Shown: piece after piece, positions 10,053 to 21,830 of the stretch
How positions within the stretch are numbered: position 1 is the stretch's first letter
Layout of the letters: the number at the start of each line of letters is the position of its first letter
Source of the DNA: Selaginella moellendorffii
Lineage: Eukaryota > Streptophyta > Lycopodiopsida > Selaginellales > Selaginellaceae
Length of the DNA: 64,000 bases
NCBI RefSeq assembly: GCF_000143415.4
Contig: NW_003314266.1
Span: forward strand, 1,979,139 to 2,043,138
Reading direction: 5' to 3'
Translations under genes and position numbers: made by a program
The notes under the pieces: generated by a model
Databases searched by the model: none
Told to the model about the DNA's origin: nothing
Seen by the model: the letters and a program-made list of their open reading frames with translations, nothing else

Positions 10053-13000
10053 ACACCACATCTATCAGCAACCTCTTCTGGTCGATCTGATCGTCGCTAT
10101 CTCCCGCGGAAGTGAGGCTGGGATCCACATCCTTGAGCATCCGCACAACCTCGCGCATCGAGGGGCGATTGGCGGGCACCTCGCTGGTGCAGTGGAGCGC
10201 GATCTTGAGCACCAGCATCATGTCTCTCGGGCTGGCGCCCACGATCCTGGGATCGAACACCTTGATCACGTCGTCCCTGGATTGGATCTTGGCGCACACC
10301 CATCGCACGATGTCCATGCCATCGTCGCCAAACCCAGCGTCCACTGGTCTCCTCCCAGTGAGGAGCTCGAGCAGCACAACTCCATAGCTGTAGATATCGC
10401 TCTTCTCGTTCACCTTGAGCTTGTGCGCGTACTCTGCAAGGAAAACAAGGATTCCATCACTTTGGTCGATCGAAGAAAGCAAAGATCGAAAGACCAACCT
10501 GGAGCGATGTAGCCCAAAGATCCTGGAAGCGATGAAACTGAGTATCCGCCACCATTTTCCCCGCTGGATGATCCCTCGAGCAGCCTCGCCAGCCCAAAGT
10601 CCGCCAGCAAACCATCAAACTCCTCGCTCAAAAGAATGTTGTTTGACTTCACGTCCCGGTGGAGTATCTGCGGTACACAGTCGTGGTGTAGATACGCCAG
10701 CCCGTGCGCGGCGCCAAGTGCCGCGCGGTACCGCGCGGACCAGTCCAACATCCCGCTTTTTTTACTGTGGAGAAGATCGCCCAAGCTCCCATTGGGCATG
10801 TAGTCGTAAACCAAGACGTTGGTCTCGCCATTGGAGCAGCAGCACAGCAACCGGACGATGTTTACGTGACGGATCCGTCCCAGGCTTTCGATCTCGGCCT
10901 GGAATCCATAGTCCCAGCCGCTGCTGCTCGTCGTGTCTTTGCCACCGCTCGACGACCATAGCTTCTTCACGGCCAGGCACTGCCCATTCTTCAAGCTCGC
11001 CTTGTAAACTTTCCCAGCTCCGCCACACCCGATCACATTGTCCTCGTCCAGGCTCGCCAAGACATCCTCCTGGCTGAAATCCAGCTTCTGGAACGGCGTC
11101 AAGCTCCACTCGAGCGCCTCTCCGCGTCCTCCAAACCTTCGATCCTGCTCCTCCCGGTGGACGAGCGCTTTGTACTTCCGGTAGAACCAACACGACGCCG
11201 CCAAAGACACCAGCGCCGCGGAGGCGAGCACCACTCCAGCGATCAAAGCCATCACTCCCGGACTCCTCTTGCTCCTCTGAGTCTGATCGGCCTCCATGCC
11301 CGAGGAGGCCGAGCAAGGAGAGCCCGAGGTGGTGACGCACAGCCCCGGGTTGCCGATGAAGCTCGAGCCAAACACCGCGCTGTTCACGTCAAACGGTACG
11401 GACCCAGTTAACTGGTTGTACGACACGTTGAAGTGCGTGAACTCGGCCAGCCGGAGCTTGCCGAGCTCGGGCGGGATCCTGCCGCTCAGCTGGTTCTCGG
11501 ACAGATCCAGCGATATGAGATTGGAGAGCTCGCCAACTTCGCCTGGGATGGATCCCGAGAGGGAGTTCCTGGCGAGGCTGAGGTACTGCAGGCGCTTGAG
11601 CTCGCCGATCTCGCCAGGGATCGGCCCCTGGAGCTTGTTTCCATCCAGGAAGAGATACGTCAGGCTCAAGCACTGCGCGATCTCGCTGGGGATGCTTCCG
11701 GTGAGCCGGTTGCCGCTGGCGTTGAGCTGGTTGAGGCTCCGGAGCCGGCCCATCGATTTGGGCAGCTCGCCATCCATCTGGTTCCCAAAGATCCTCAGCA
11801 TTTCCAGCCTCTCGGACTTGGCAATGGCCGGATCGATCGCGCCCTCGAGCTGGTTGTCCGAGATATCGAGGATGACCATGAGTGGCTTCCCCCACAGCCC
11901 CGGCGGTACCGCCCCGGAGAGAGAGTTCCCGAAGATTCTTACCCGGATGAGCGACTCGCACGACCCCAGCTCCGGCGGTATACCGCCCGAGAAGCTGTTC
12001 TGGAAGAGCATGAGCCGCCACAGCCGGCCACCGCGGCAGAGATTCCTGGGGATTTCTCCCGAGAGATTGTTGGAGGAGACGTCGAAGATCTGGAGGCTGG
12101 AGAGGCTGCCCATGTCCGGCGGCAGCTTCCCGGTGAGGCGGTTTTGAAACAGTGCTACGTCGTACAGCGCGGTAAGGTTGGCGATGCCGCCCGGTACCGC
12201 CCCGGTCAGCGAGTTGTTCCAGAGGTGGATGAGCGCCAGGCCGCGGATGGACGCGATCTCTTCCGGTATGCTCCCGCTGAGAGAATTGCTGCTGAGGTCT
12301 AGATCCGTGAGAGACGTCAGCCCCGCGATCTCCCGCGGTATGCCGCCCGTGAGGAGATTGTTGTAGAGCTCGAGCTTGGTCAGCTTGGGGAGGCCCAGGA
12401 TCGCCAATGGAATCTCTCCCGACAGGCTGTTGTACGTGAGCTCCAGGAAATCGAGCTCGCGGAGATCGCCCAGCCAGGAAGGAATTCGCCCCGAGAGGCC
12501 GCATCCGCCACACTTGAGCGACTGGAGAGTGGAGAGGTTCCGAAGGGATTCTGGGAGCTCGGGGCCGAGATTGTTGTACGAGAGCGTGAGATTCGTGAGG
12601 GAGGAGAGCTCACCGATCGAAGATGGCAGTGGCCCCCCGAGCTTGCAGCTCCAGAGGAGCAATCGCTGGAGATTCTTGAGGCCGCCGAGCTCCTCGGGAA
12701 TGGTTCCAGTGAAGGGATCGAAGGAGAGATCGAGGTGCTGGAGGAGCGACAGCGCGGAGAGATTGGCCGGGAGAGCTCCGCCCATGGATGGATTCCTCTG
12801 GAGCTCCAGCGAGACGAGATTCTTGCAGCTGAGAATCCACACCGGGAATCCCCCGGAGAAGGAGTTGTCATACGCGGCGAAGGAGGAGAGATTGGAGAGC
12901 CCCGAGCAGTCGAAGAGGCCATCGATGCTGCCGCTTAGATTCCTCGATCCGATGTTGATGGCCACCACGATTCCAGTGACGCATTCCACGCCCTCCCAGC

Positions 13001-13223
13001 CGCACGGGGATTTGTCCGAGCTCTTCCAGCTCGCCAGCCGATCGTAGCGATCCACGATTCCACTCTTGAGCGCGAGCATTGCCACGACTTGATCCGACCC
13101 ATCACCCAAAGCCACGGCAAAGATCGCGAAGCACGATCCCAGCACCGCGGCGAGGATCTGGCACGACATCCTCGCGCCCGATCGGCGAGACCCACGCGCA
13201 AGAACACGGTCAGCGGCGCTCAT
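10051..13223 (-). CDS. LRR receptor-like serine/threonine kinase, subfamily XI type
   Basis: Two exons (13223-10499 and 10433-10051) with a 65-bp GT-AG intron after SLGYIAP give 1035 aa. A second in-frame ATG at 13169 (MSCQILAAVLGSCFAIFAVA) would place the signal peptide at the very N-terminus and may be the true start. Order: signal peptide; LRR-NT (CGWEGVECV); about 21 leucine-rich repeats of the plant type (LSGEIP, LTGSIP); one transmembrane helix (VMALIAGVVLASAALVSLAA); then the kinase. Kinase motifs are intact: GCGGAGKVYKA glycine loop, CLAVKKLW lysine, ILHRDVKSNN (RD kinase), ADFGLA and the GSLGYIAPEYA activation segment. The architecture and intron position resemble the HAESA/CEPR/CLV1 group, which perceives secreted peptides at the plasma membrane; the ligand is unknown. 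Its 5' end and upstream region are duplicated at 21.8-24.3 kb. Confidence 0.93.
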
Positions 13224-14119
13224 CCATTTGATTCACAGCAGATGCCCGGCCTGGGCATTTTGACCGGTGATCTTTTCTCTTGTGCGTCGAGCGATCCCAC
13301 CCAACCTCTTTAAAAATCCTGCGCAGATTGATCACGACTACGATGTGATTCCCGGCGTAGATATTCAAAAATTTGGAGACGCAGACGCCTCTTTTCCTTT
13401 CCACCCTTTTCTCTCTGCAAGAAAGATAGCAACAGCGAGGGGTCGCTCCACAAACAGCTGCAGCGCTCGAACGGGACCCTCTTGCGAAAAAAAGAAAAAA
13501 AAAAACTCGCTCCGCAAAAGATGAAACCAACTTGGCTTCTTCGTCGTCTCTCACGACACCAATGCTACCTCATCAGCCACAAATCGGCTACAATTTCCTG
13601 GAGGATCTTCCCAATTATCACCACTGGTACTCTCTCTAAGTAGCTCCATAGCTAGCCTCGTCTATCTACACCTTCATCAACTCCGAAAGATCTATACCAC
13701 ATCACCCAAAAGATCAATCCATTCGGCGTCATTAGATCTGTCTCCATCCAGCTACGGAAGCTCATCCCAAATGCAAGCGATCCCGCCCCGAAAAGGAGCA
13801 GCGAAAGCAACAGCCATCGATCGATCGCATTTTTTTGAAGGGAATCTCAGATTAGATTAACACTGGACTAATCAACTCCGGCACCCGTAGTTGTTCCTCG
13901 ATTACACGCAAATTCCTGGTGTGGTGTCCCTCCAAAGTCCCAATTAAACAGCATACCCAAAGTGCTCCGTGCTGTGCATGTTGTTCCCCGTGTTGCGCGA
14001 ACAATGATTCAAAATCGTCGTGTATGGTGTCTGTTTGGAGGAATATAAAAATAAGAAAGAGTCGGAGCGAATCCTTCCAGAATCGAAACTCCGCTTTGCC
14101 ATTTGTTCGGTTGCGTTGA
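13224..14119 (-). promoter_or_regulatory. RLK upstream region, duplicated at 23.4-24.3 kb
   Basis: About 900 bp upstream of the RLK start that is closely repeated at 23420-24313. It should hold the RLK promoter and 5' UTR. A TATA-like CTCTTTAAAAAT lies at about 13308 and is kept in the copy. Similarity stops abruptly at about 14119 (GTTGCGTTGA), where the transposon-bearing sequence begins, so this point is probably an insertion boundary. Confidence 0.6.
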
Positions 14120-14486
14120 TCCTAGTTGAGGCCTCCACACCAACCTGATTCACTCTCTCTCCGCTTACCTGGCGATGACGTGGCATCAGCCTTGTTTTAT
14201 CTCCAGCGCACTCCCTCTCCCGTCCGTCGCCGCTGCACACTCCCGCCCGCGGCTATCGCCCGCCCGCGGCTCCCGCCCGCCCGCTCGCCCTCACGGCTCC
14301 CGCCCGCACTCCCACCCGCCCCCGCACGTCCGCCCGCGCCCAGCGTGCGCCCTAAAATTACTTCCACGTGGCCACAGCCCCAACACTTAGCCAAATTTCA
14401 ATCAGCACGCCCTGGTCCACCCATTCACGCCGGATGGTTGCCCCATAATTGACCTAAAAACGTTTCTGTTTCTTTTATGATCAAGC
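14120..14486. other. C-rich spacer at left edge of MULE-like insertion
   Basis: No gene seen. The segment holds TGACGTGGCATCAG (ACGT core) at about 14174, a strongly C-rich stretch (repeated CCCGCCCG units, about 14255-14340) and ACTTCCACGTGGCCAC at about 14361. It is absent from the duplicate at 24.3 kb, so it probably belongs to the inserted element, perhaps as its subterminal region. I could not match an opposite terminus because the right side runs into the assembly gap. Confidence 0.4.
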
Positions 14487-15169
14487 ATGGCAGCAGCACA
14501 TCAATTTCCAGAGGTAAGCAATCAATTCAATTTCATATTGATTCAAGAAAATCATTTAAGATCCCCCATGGCTTGATGAGGTGCAAGAATTCCATGAAAA
14601 AGATTATTTTTGTGCAGATGATTTAGATTGGAATTTGTCTAAATCAAATGAAACTATAGCTCCTATTGTGTATATATTCCAGAAAGATGTGAATAAGTTT
14701 CTAGATGGTGAGAGGAGAAAGGGTGATAGAGTGGATTTTTGGCGATTTTCTAACAAAAATCGTGATCCTGGAGATTTGAAACGACCCAAAAACACAAGCT
14801 TTTTATCATTAATCAGGTATATCTTTTTAACAAAATATAATTACTAACTTCATGATACAGGTATTGGTGTGAATATGGAAAACAAGATGCTCATGAAACA
14901 TCCTCTATTATGGTTGCTGAATCTACACCAAAGTCAGGATTTGGAAGTAGACCAGGTCGAACTTCTAATAAGCGGGGTTGCCTTTGCAATTTTTTGGTCA
15001 AACAGTTTTACAAATGGCCTGATTATGTGTAGATTACATATTATCATAGAGAACATTGTGATAAGAATGGGATTCCTTGTCATGGTCAACTTGATCCGAC
15101 TGGAGGAAAGTCATTATTTCCTCAGAAGCTTTCAGCAGATATTCGATATTGGGTGATTCATAGTGACAA

Positions 15170-17262
15170 AAAGAGTGAAGAGTGACAAAAAAGACAGGAA
15201 CGGAAGAAGTACCTTTAGTGATCCAGCGGGTGTTGAACCAATTCCAGGATACCATGCCGGAGGAGTTACCGGCGGGGTTGCCCCCCGCATGACCGATAGA
15301 ACATAAGATTGAGTTAGTCGAGGGTGCTGAGGCGGTGGTTTGTCCCCTCTATCGTTTGAACGAAAAAGAACTCAAGGAGCTCAAGTGCCAACTAGAGGAG
15401 TTGGTGGACAAAGGGTATGTTAGGTTGAGCAAGTCGCCATATGGGGCGTCGGTGTTATTTGTGAAAAAGAAAGATGGATCTATGCGCATGTGCATAGATT
15501 ACTGGTTGCTCAACAAGTATACAAAGAAGAACAAGTACCCTTTGCCAAGGATTGAGGACCTATTCGATAGGTTGGGAAAGGCGCGCAAGAGCAATCGACA
15601 AGGACGCGAGGTGAGAGAGTTGTGAAGTGGAAAAGATTTCCACACTGCGAAGCAACATGGGAATCGGAGGAGAACCTGGCAAATGCGCGAGATCTAGTGG
15701 AGGAATTTCTGCAAGGCAGAACTCTATGTACTTATGCAAAGTTCAATTAAAAATATTAATTTGCAAAGTTGAGCAAGTGGCATATGTTGGGACCCGAAGG
15801 CGCGCCGAAGGTAAGCTAATTAGCATGGGTTAGCTAAGTCGACCAGGCGTAGGGAGCTAGGCCCGACTCCCTGCGGGGATGTCGAATCCGTAGACGTATT
15901 CTACGGAGGTTGGGTTCGAGTCCCAACCCCCTAGTAAAGCAAGGCTGGGTTCAAGTCCCAACCCCATACTAGGGCGTGGTGCGGTGAAGAGTATAGGGAC
16001 ACCTATATTCCGTTGTCATGGGCTCTTGGCCGGGGAGGCTAACTTAGGCTCACCGCTAAGTGGGGGGATGCCCCCGGAGACATGGTCAATAAGTCGTAGG
16101 ATCAAAAGAGAGATGTTCGATGTGGGCATCGAACTTCTTCTATGGGTGGTGGAGTTGCAAGGAACCAACTCGCCGAGGTGTCGTAGGCTAAAAGAACCCC
16201 GAAAGCATGACCAAAATGACAAAGAGTTCATCGGATTGGACCAAGTCGAAGATCGAGTCCAAGACCGACTCGGAGACCAAGTTCGAGATAGAGTCCGGAA
16301 TCGAGTCCAATGCCGACTCGGGGACCGAGTTCGAGACCGAGTTCGAGATCCGAAATCGGGTCCGAGACCGAGTCCGAGGTCGAGTCCGAGGTCGGGTTCG
16401 AGATCAGGTCCGAGATCAGGTCCGAGATCGAGTCCGAGACCGAATCCGAAGTTGGATCCGAAATCGAGTCCGAGATCGAGCCAGAGACCAAGTCCAAATA
16501 CTAATACGGGTCAAAGGGTGAAAGCCCAAAGCGTGCGTCTCCCAGGGGGGGGGGGGGCTGCAGGGGGTTCCAAAAGTATAGTAGGGATAGTGAGGTCTAG
16601 GAACCAGTTTTGAAGGGGCTCTCCAGTGGGGCTCCCAAACCGACTTGAGGTTGAGACTGGGACCGAGGGGCCTTGGGTGGGAGTGAGCATGGACTTGGTT
16701 GGTGCTGGAGGGGCCATCCAAGGAAGTGCTCAAGAGTAGCTCCCACTCCCGAAAGGGAAACCGATTGCGGTGCTCCCGGCTCAGGTGGAGTGGTGCCCCA
16801 CTTGAGTACCACGCGGCTCATTGGTCCTCGCCCTTCCTAGGGGCTTGGGCCTTCCTTCGGGATAGAAGTGGGGGGGTAGAGGTACCCATACCGGGCCGCT
16901 AGGCCATGGTGTTTCGCCCTGACATCCCGAAGCAAGTGTTGCACTCAAGACTTGGGATTTAGAGGGTCCCATGATCAAGTCTTGTGGTACCAAGGGGTGT
17001 TAGGAATCTGGAAGTTTGGTGTGCTTGGCTACTTGTGCTTGCAGGGAGTGTAGCTGAACCTTAAGTCTAGTCTAACCCAAGGAGGGGGATTGGGAGTGAT
17101 TTGGGAATCCGTGGATGGATGGCTAACACTTCGTTGCTCGTGCAGTAAGTAGCTGAAACCAAGTAGGAGCTGGTATCATAGGCAAGAACCTTGGCAAGGG
17201 AGCTTAGCGAAAGCCAAAGCAGTGTTGGACGGATAGACGAGGTAAGTTGGCAAATTGGAAAG
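15170..17262 (+). mobile_element. Rearranged chromodomain Ty3/gypsy fragment
   Basis: The segment sits inside the MULE-like gene. In + order it holds an RT start (15335-15590: [20 protein letters not shown], then [15 protein letters not shown]), a direct jump into a chromodomain tail (15595-15715: [19 protein letters not shown]), then about 1.4 kb of LTR-like noncoding sequence. At 17171 there is TGGTATCATAGGC, close to the initiator-tRNA-Met primer site TGGTATCAGAGC. RNase H, integrase and most of RT are missing. A PBS lying downstream of the pol 3' end is a permuted order. The block 16487-16595 resembles 41694-41808 in the LARD LTR. Exact borders are uncertain and no target-site duplication was found. 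Confidence 0.6.
16225..16500. repeat. Degenerate GAGTCCGAGATC-type minisatellite
   Basis: About 275 bp built of variants of a 6/12-bp unit (GAGTCC, GAGATC, GAGACC). It translates in several frames to Arg/Glu/Ser-rich periodic peptides, which explains the spurious ORFs here. It lies inside the LTR-like part of the gypsy fragment. Confidence 0.8.
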
Positions 17263-18172
17263 GAAAAATTTGTGGCTGACAATTAGGATGGAAATATGGA
17301 AACATCTTGGAAATATTATGTATCATTCAATTCATGCAGCTTTTCATGATGATAATATTATGCGAGCTGAGATTAAACAACTTATTGAACATTTTGAGGT
17401 GGATTTTCAAAATGAAGTAGCCTTTATCAAGTATTTTCAAGACGAATGGAAGGACAAAGTTGGTAAGTGAATCAATAATTTAATTTTTATAATTTATTTT
17501 AATTTATATTTGATAGATATGTGGGTTGTTGCTGCTCGAAATTTCCCTCATGCTAACAAGGAAACAAATAGTTCGATTGAGGCATTCCATGCAAATATGA
17601 AAGCTATACTCTCGTCCAATAAAAAACATGCTCGCAATCGAAAGATGGATTGGGCAATTCATCAACTTACTACTAAGGTTCATGCGAGGTACTGGTTTAC
17701 TACTTATTGCAAAGATCATGGTTTCATCTGAAACCATGCATATGAAAAGCTAATCGATGGTGCGATTGTTAAAGCAAGAAATATTAACGACTCTCAAGTA
17801 AAATTCGATAAGGACAATACTCACAAATCCTATGTACAATCCTCTTCAGATCCAACTATATGGTATCATGTTGTCGGAGGTGAAGGACACAGTGATTGGG
17901 CTTTTTTGACTTTGTGTAATTGTCCGTGGGCAATTAAAGGAAACTTTTGCAAGCATCAAGCAAAAGTTATTATGTTAAAACAAGGAGAAAAAACCGATTG
18001 GACTACAACTAGTTATGAGGTTCAACCATCACAATCGCATACAATCTTAGAACCTGGGCTAGATGATTTATTTTATCGTCATCAAGATTTTGAAGCACTT
18101 GACTTGGAAGCTATGACAAAGGTAATTCACTTATTAATTAAAATTTTGAAATACTTATAAAAATTTAAGCAG

Positions 18173-18402
18173 GAAAACATCCATCAAGATGTTTATCATG
18201 AGCAAGAAATTCAATTGGAGACTACATTAGAGGTAAACTAACATATTTTATATACTAATATATATGAATATTGAGCAGGAAGATATCCATCAAAATATAC
18301 AGCATCAACAAGAAATTCAGCTAAGGACTACTATAGAGGTAATTTACACTAAGTAAATTTTAAATATTGATATGAACTTTAAGCAGGAAGATATCACTCC
18401 AT
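18173..18402 (+). repeat. Tandemly duplicated 60-bp exons in the MULE-like gene
   Basis: Two 60-bp exons at 18173-18232 and 18279-18338 are clear copies (ENIHQDVYHEQEIQLETTLE versus EDIHQNIQHQQEIQLRTTIE). Each is preceded by AAGCAG or GAGCAG acceptor sequence and followed by GAGGTAA. The next exon, from 18387, begins with the same GAAGATATC, so a third unit start is visible. Confidence 0.75.
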
Positions 18403-18850
18403 CAAAAGTTACAAAAGCGATATTACAACAAAAGATGATGGATATCTTACAAGATCTTCCTGATGAAGAAGCTTTTTTATCTATGGTTGACAACGATTTA
18501 GAAATGATACAGCAAAAGGTTGCAACTTTTAAAGCCAGGCCAGATGATCTTATTCATCCTGCAACAGAATTTCAACAGCGTGTTGATAATTATGGTAGAT
18601 CCTTGAAGCGAGCAAAACCTTTGGTGGAAAGAATTACAGGTAAAAGAAAAGCTTCTAGTAGTCTAGAAGCAACTCCTTTTACTAGGCAGAGGAAGACAAG
18701 AAAGAAAAGCTCTTTAAATGAAAAACTCAATCTTAGCAAAGAATAAATAAAAAAACAAACTCTTTATATTTAAATTAGTGAGAAGAAGATTTCATAAGTT
18801 TACCACTTGTCGGCGGATACACGAGCCATGGGCTGATATCTTTTCGCGGG

Positions 18851-18950
18851 NNNNNNNNNNNNNNNNNNNNNNNNNNNNNNNNNNNNNNNNNNNNNNNNNN
18901 NNNNNNNNNNNNNNNNNNNNNNNNNNNNNNNNNNNNNNNNNNNNNNNNNN
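18851..18950. other. Assembly gap (100 N)
   Basis: Run of N between the right half of the MULE-like gene and the gene X relic. The right boundary of the transposon and any target-site duplication are hidden here. Confidence 1.
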
Positions 18951-19650
18951 GACGTTTCCCTTTGTTTGGTTTGCTTGGCTGCTAGCTCCGGTATAGATTT
19001 GTTTTGACAAAGAGAAATTTTGTTCGTAAGACAAAGCTTGCTTAATAGGAATGTTATTTCGATCGTAAGGGATTTGAAGTTAAAGATGTGAATGGGCTAA
19101 CTTTGTATCAACAAGAATTATACACTTACATCCAGTATTTCTGTATGGTCTCTTTTGTCGAAAGAAAGTTGTCATATACGGTTTTCCTGTTGGAGGCATC
19201 AGCGTTGTCTGTTCCACAATGATAAATCAACTGGTGCTAATATTTTTCTCTGGATTGTATAATGCAGTAATACAACCTATGGGTTCTGACGATTGGTATG
19301 ACGGGGTCAGTTTGTTCAAATTCATCGTGGTCTACAGTACGAGGTCTTTGCTCTAATCTGTTCTTGTGTTTTGGAAAGCACAAGCCATTGTACTCGTGGG
19401 ATCGAACGCTGCAACTGTTTTTGCGGGGCTGGCTCATGTCTACATGTTGCAGTCTCCACATGAAATCTTAGGAGGTGGTTGCGATGGTTGGGCATGTATA
19501 TGAACGTGCCAGTGGATAAGGACAAACAGCATGCTGTGCGACAAGAGAAGGTCATTGAAGCTTTTGAGGGAGTTTGCCAATGCAACAGGGAATACTTTGC
19601 TGAATATCTGAAGAGCCTCAAGGAACTTGGCAAGCAAGAATTACAATGAG
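18951..19650 (+). pseudogene. Gene X relic, copy A (unknown membrane-protein family)
   Basis: I do not recognise this family. The + strand shows broken coding stretches such as KVVIYGFPVGGIS, VVCSTMINQLVLIFFS, GSDDWYDGVSLFKFIVVYST, HVYMLQSPHEIL and AVRQEKVIEAF. They are hydrophobic and conserved with copy B (24386-25500) and the inverted copy C (56210-56850). Conservation of peptide-level motifs across three copies argues for a former protein gene with several membrane segments. Frameshifts and stops (for example after the STRSLL-like region) make this copy non-functional. It continues the duplicated block that begins with the RLK 5' end. Confidence 0.5.
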
Positions 19651-19659
19651 GAGTAAGAG

Positions 19660-20395
19660 TTTAGCAATTAGTTCCATTGCCTCCAAGCTTCTTTACAATC
19701 TTATGCCACCAGCTCACTGTTAGTCTTCTGGATGATCCTGCCGCTCTTTTCGCTGATGCTCGTGAGCATTCTTTCTCGAATGATCCGGATCTTGATTGCT
19801 GAAGGAATTGGGTCGAGTTGAGTATCATATATATACTGAAGAGAAAAATGTGTCTGCGTTTTAGCATAGTCCACTTTGGCCAGGAGTTCTTCGAGATTCT
19901 TCATGTCAAGTCCTGGTCTTTGTAAAGGGGTTGATCTCCTGGCAGAGAATGTCGTAATAAATCAATCGTAATTTGTGTAATGAAGCTGGCGACCAAGGCC
20001 TGGCGTATCCTGGATGTGATCCCTTCTAGTGAGAGCTCCATGGAAGGCCTTGTGGATGATTAGGTTGGAATTTTCTCAGAGTCTATGCTCAAGATCTCCA
20101 TGATTCACGAAGATCATTCGAAACTAAACCACCTTTTCAGCAACTTGCACTTTTTTATTTCTTGGCTGCATCACAGCACCCTTTAAGCATGAGCTTGTGT
20201 AGATTTTGGGAGAAATTTCCTCTTGCAAAAGCAGGACAGGAACAAGGGGAGAAGCTCATTTGACAGATGTTCTTGCAAACCTTCTTGAGAGATGCCTCCA
20301 GTGTCAGAGAGAAGAAGATAAAGACTTAAGTAGTTAGTTGAAAGTGAAGAGACACAAACACACGCACAATATATCTCAATTGTACTTAACATCAA
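19660..20395 (-). pseudogene. Unknown gene relic (gene Y), minus strand
   Basis: Minus-strand segments look coding: 19904-19701 (MKNLEELLAKVDYAKTQTHF, then QYIYDTQLDPIPSAIKIRII), preceded by SLEGITSRIRQALVASFITQ around 20040-19970 and interrupted by stops. I do not recognise the family. The first about 130 bp (19670-19800) recurs at 25555-25660 after gene X copy B, so gene Y's 3' edge belongs to the same duplicated block, convergent with gene X. Calling it a relic rests on in-frame stops, although short introns could explain some of them. Confidence 0.35.
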
Positions 20396-21830
20396 GTGGT
20401 TGATCCAAGCTTGAATCTAAACTGGAATCATGCCTATGATGAGCATATAGAATTGATGAGAAAAACATACAAAAAACTCATCAGAAAACTTGGTTCTTAG
20501 TCTCAGTTTTGCTTACACACACTCTTGCTCATTACTGTGGCTTCAATATTGCTATTAACATATGGTCTCACTATATATGGCTATGAATTACTAGGCTCCC
20601 ACTTCTGCTACTATTAGGCACTTGAATCTCCATAAATATCTTTCCCCTTACAAAGAATTGTTATGACCTAATTCTTGTTGAAATTTTTTAATCTCTCAAT
20701 TTCCCACTAGCCTAATACTTTGTTTGCTACTACTTGTTGCTCAGCACCTAAGTGCCTTGATGCAACACCTCCATGAAAGCCTCAAGCATTGCAAAAGGGA
20801 TTGCAATTGAGAGGTTCATCATCCTCTTTATCAATGATAAGTGGTCAGCAAATACCATGCCCAAGATCAAGGAGCTAATTGCTTCAATACCATAAAAGTA
20901 ATTAAAAGAGGTACATATAAAGAAGAACTTTATATCTCAATTGTGTATGGATGGGTATATATAAACTATTGCTACATGGATATAACTACACTCTACTTCT
21001 AATAATAGTCTCAATAGTTTCACACATTACAATAAAAATCTTAACTCTAGAATCTTTTGTTAGAACACAATTAATTAAGTGAATAATGCTTTTAATATAG
21101 TACCATTTTCCCTTGCTAAAAATATCAAAGTTCTATACAAGTTATTTTACATTAATAGATAAAGTAGTATTTATCCAATTATTCCTTATAATATTATGTC
21201 AACCAATCAAAAGTTATTTTTATTTAAATCAAAACTATACCCCTTTCCCAATTTAAATTGCTCTTGAGTTAAAAACATGGTATAAGTAAATTAATAAAAA
21301 TGATCATATTTATTTATATAAAAATGTAAATTTTGGTTTAACTTTGTCTTTTATTGATACTACTTAGTTACATCAAGATGCACATTAGATATACCCTAAT
21401 TAGCATTCATTTTTGTGATTGAAATGTATTATTTCTAGATTTATAACTTACTATTATTTACTAAAAATAAAAAAGGTGAGAAAATATTTAAAGAGTTGAC
21501 ATATATATCATATAAAAGATGTAGAAAAAGAACTTTTAGAAATTTTATTATTGTTATTTAATGGTTTTATACTTTTCTAAATCTTGATTGTCCTTATATT
21601 AATATATTTTTATCTTTCATTAATTTTATTAGCAACAGTGACTTTTGCTCTTAAAGATTTAATCAGCTATACTATATTACATTTCAGGTAATTAATATTT
21701 TTTTTAATATTTCATCCATTATTTTTTCTTTTCTTTTATTTTTTTGGCAACCTTCAATTCCATTAGATAATTCCATTGGGAAAGATTTAATAATTAACTT
21801 CATGCAAATAATATATGTAAACATGAATTA
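20396..21830. other. AT-rich sequence without genes
   Basis: About 1.4 kb, strongly AT-rich. No ORF with a family signature, RNA gene or clean repeat structure was seen. Confidence 0.6.

Larger units (their letters stand above)
14487..18746 (+). pseudogene. MULE-like transposase with SWIM zinc finger, interrupted
   Basis: Two halves of one gene are visible. The left half (about 14570-15165) reads DEVQEFHEKDYFCADDLDWN, then RGCLCNFLVKQFYKWPD, ITYYHREHCDKNG and GGKSLFPQKLSADIRYWVI, with one stop after WPDYV. The right half (17285-18746) reads EIWKHLGNIMYHSIHAAF, then NKETNSSIEAFHANMK (typical of MULE-type transposases after the catalytic core), and a SWIM finger LCNCPWAIKGNFCKH (CxCx(n)CxH), with a stop after CKDHGFI. 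Several short introns remain recognisable. Sequence with gypsy signatures (15170-17260) occupies the position where the catalytic DDE core would be, so the transposase cannot be functional. The C-terminal tail is built from duplicated small exons. The identification as MULE rests on the SWIM motif and gene layout. A domesticated FAR1/MUSTANG-like gene is less likely given the damage. Confidence 0.6.

Noticed and set aside
11296-12302. Long open frames opposite the RLK ectodomain on both strands
   Set aside because: The LRR coding sequence is GC-rich and periodic, which opens shadow frames; these translations are repetitive with no independent motif.
14197-14452. Pro/Ala/Arg-rich ORFs in the C-rich stretch
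   Set aside because: Low-complexity translation of CCCGCCCG repeats; no real gene evidence.
16207-16521. Arg/Glu/Ser-periodic ORFs
   Set aside because: Translation of a degenerate minisatellite; all frames are open because the unit is 6/12 bp.
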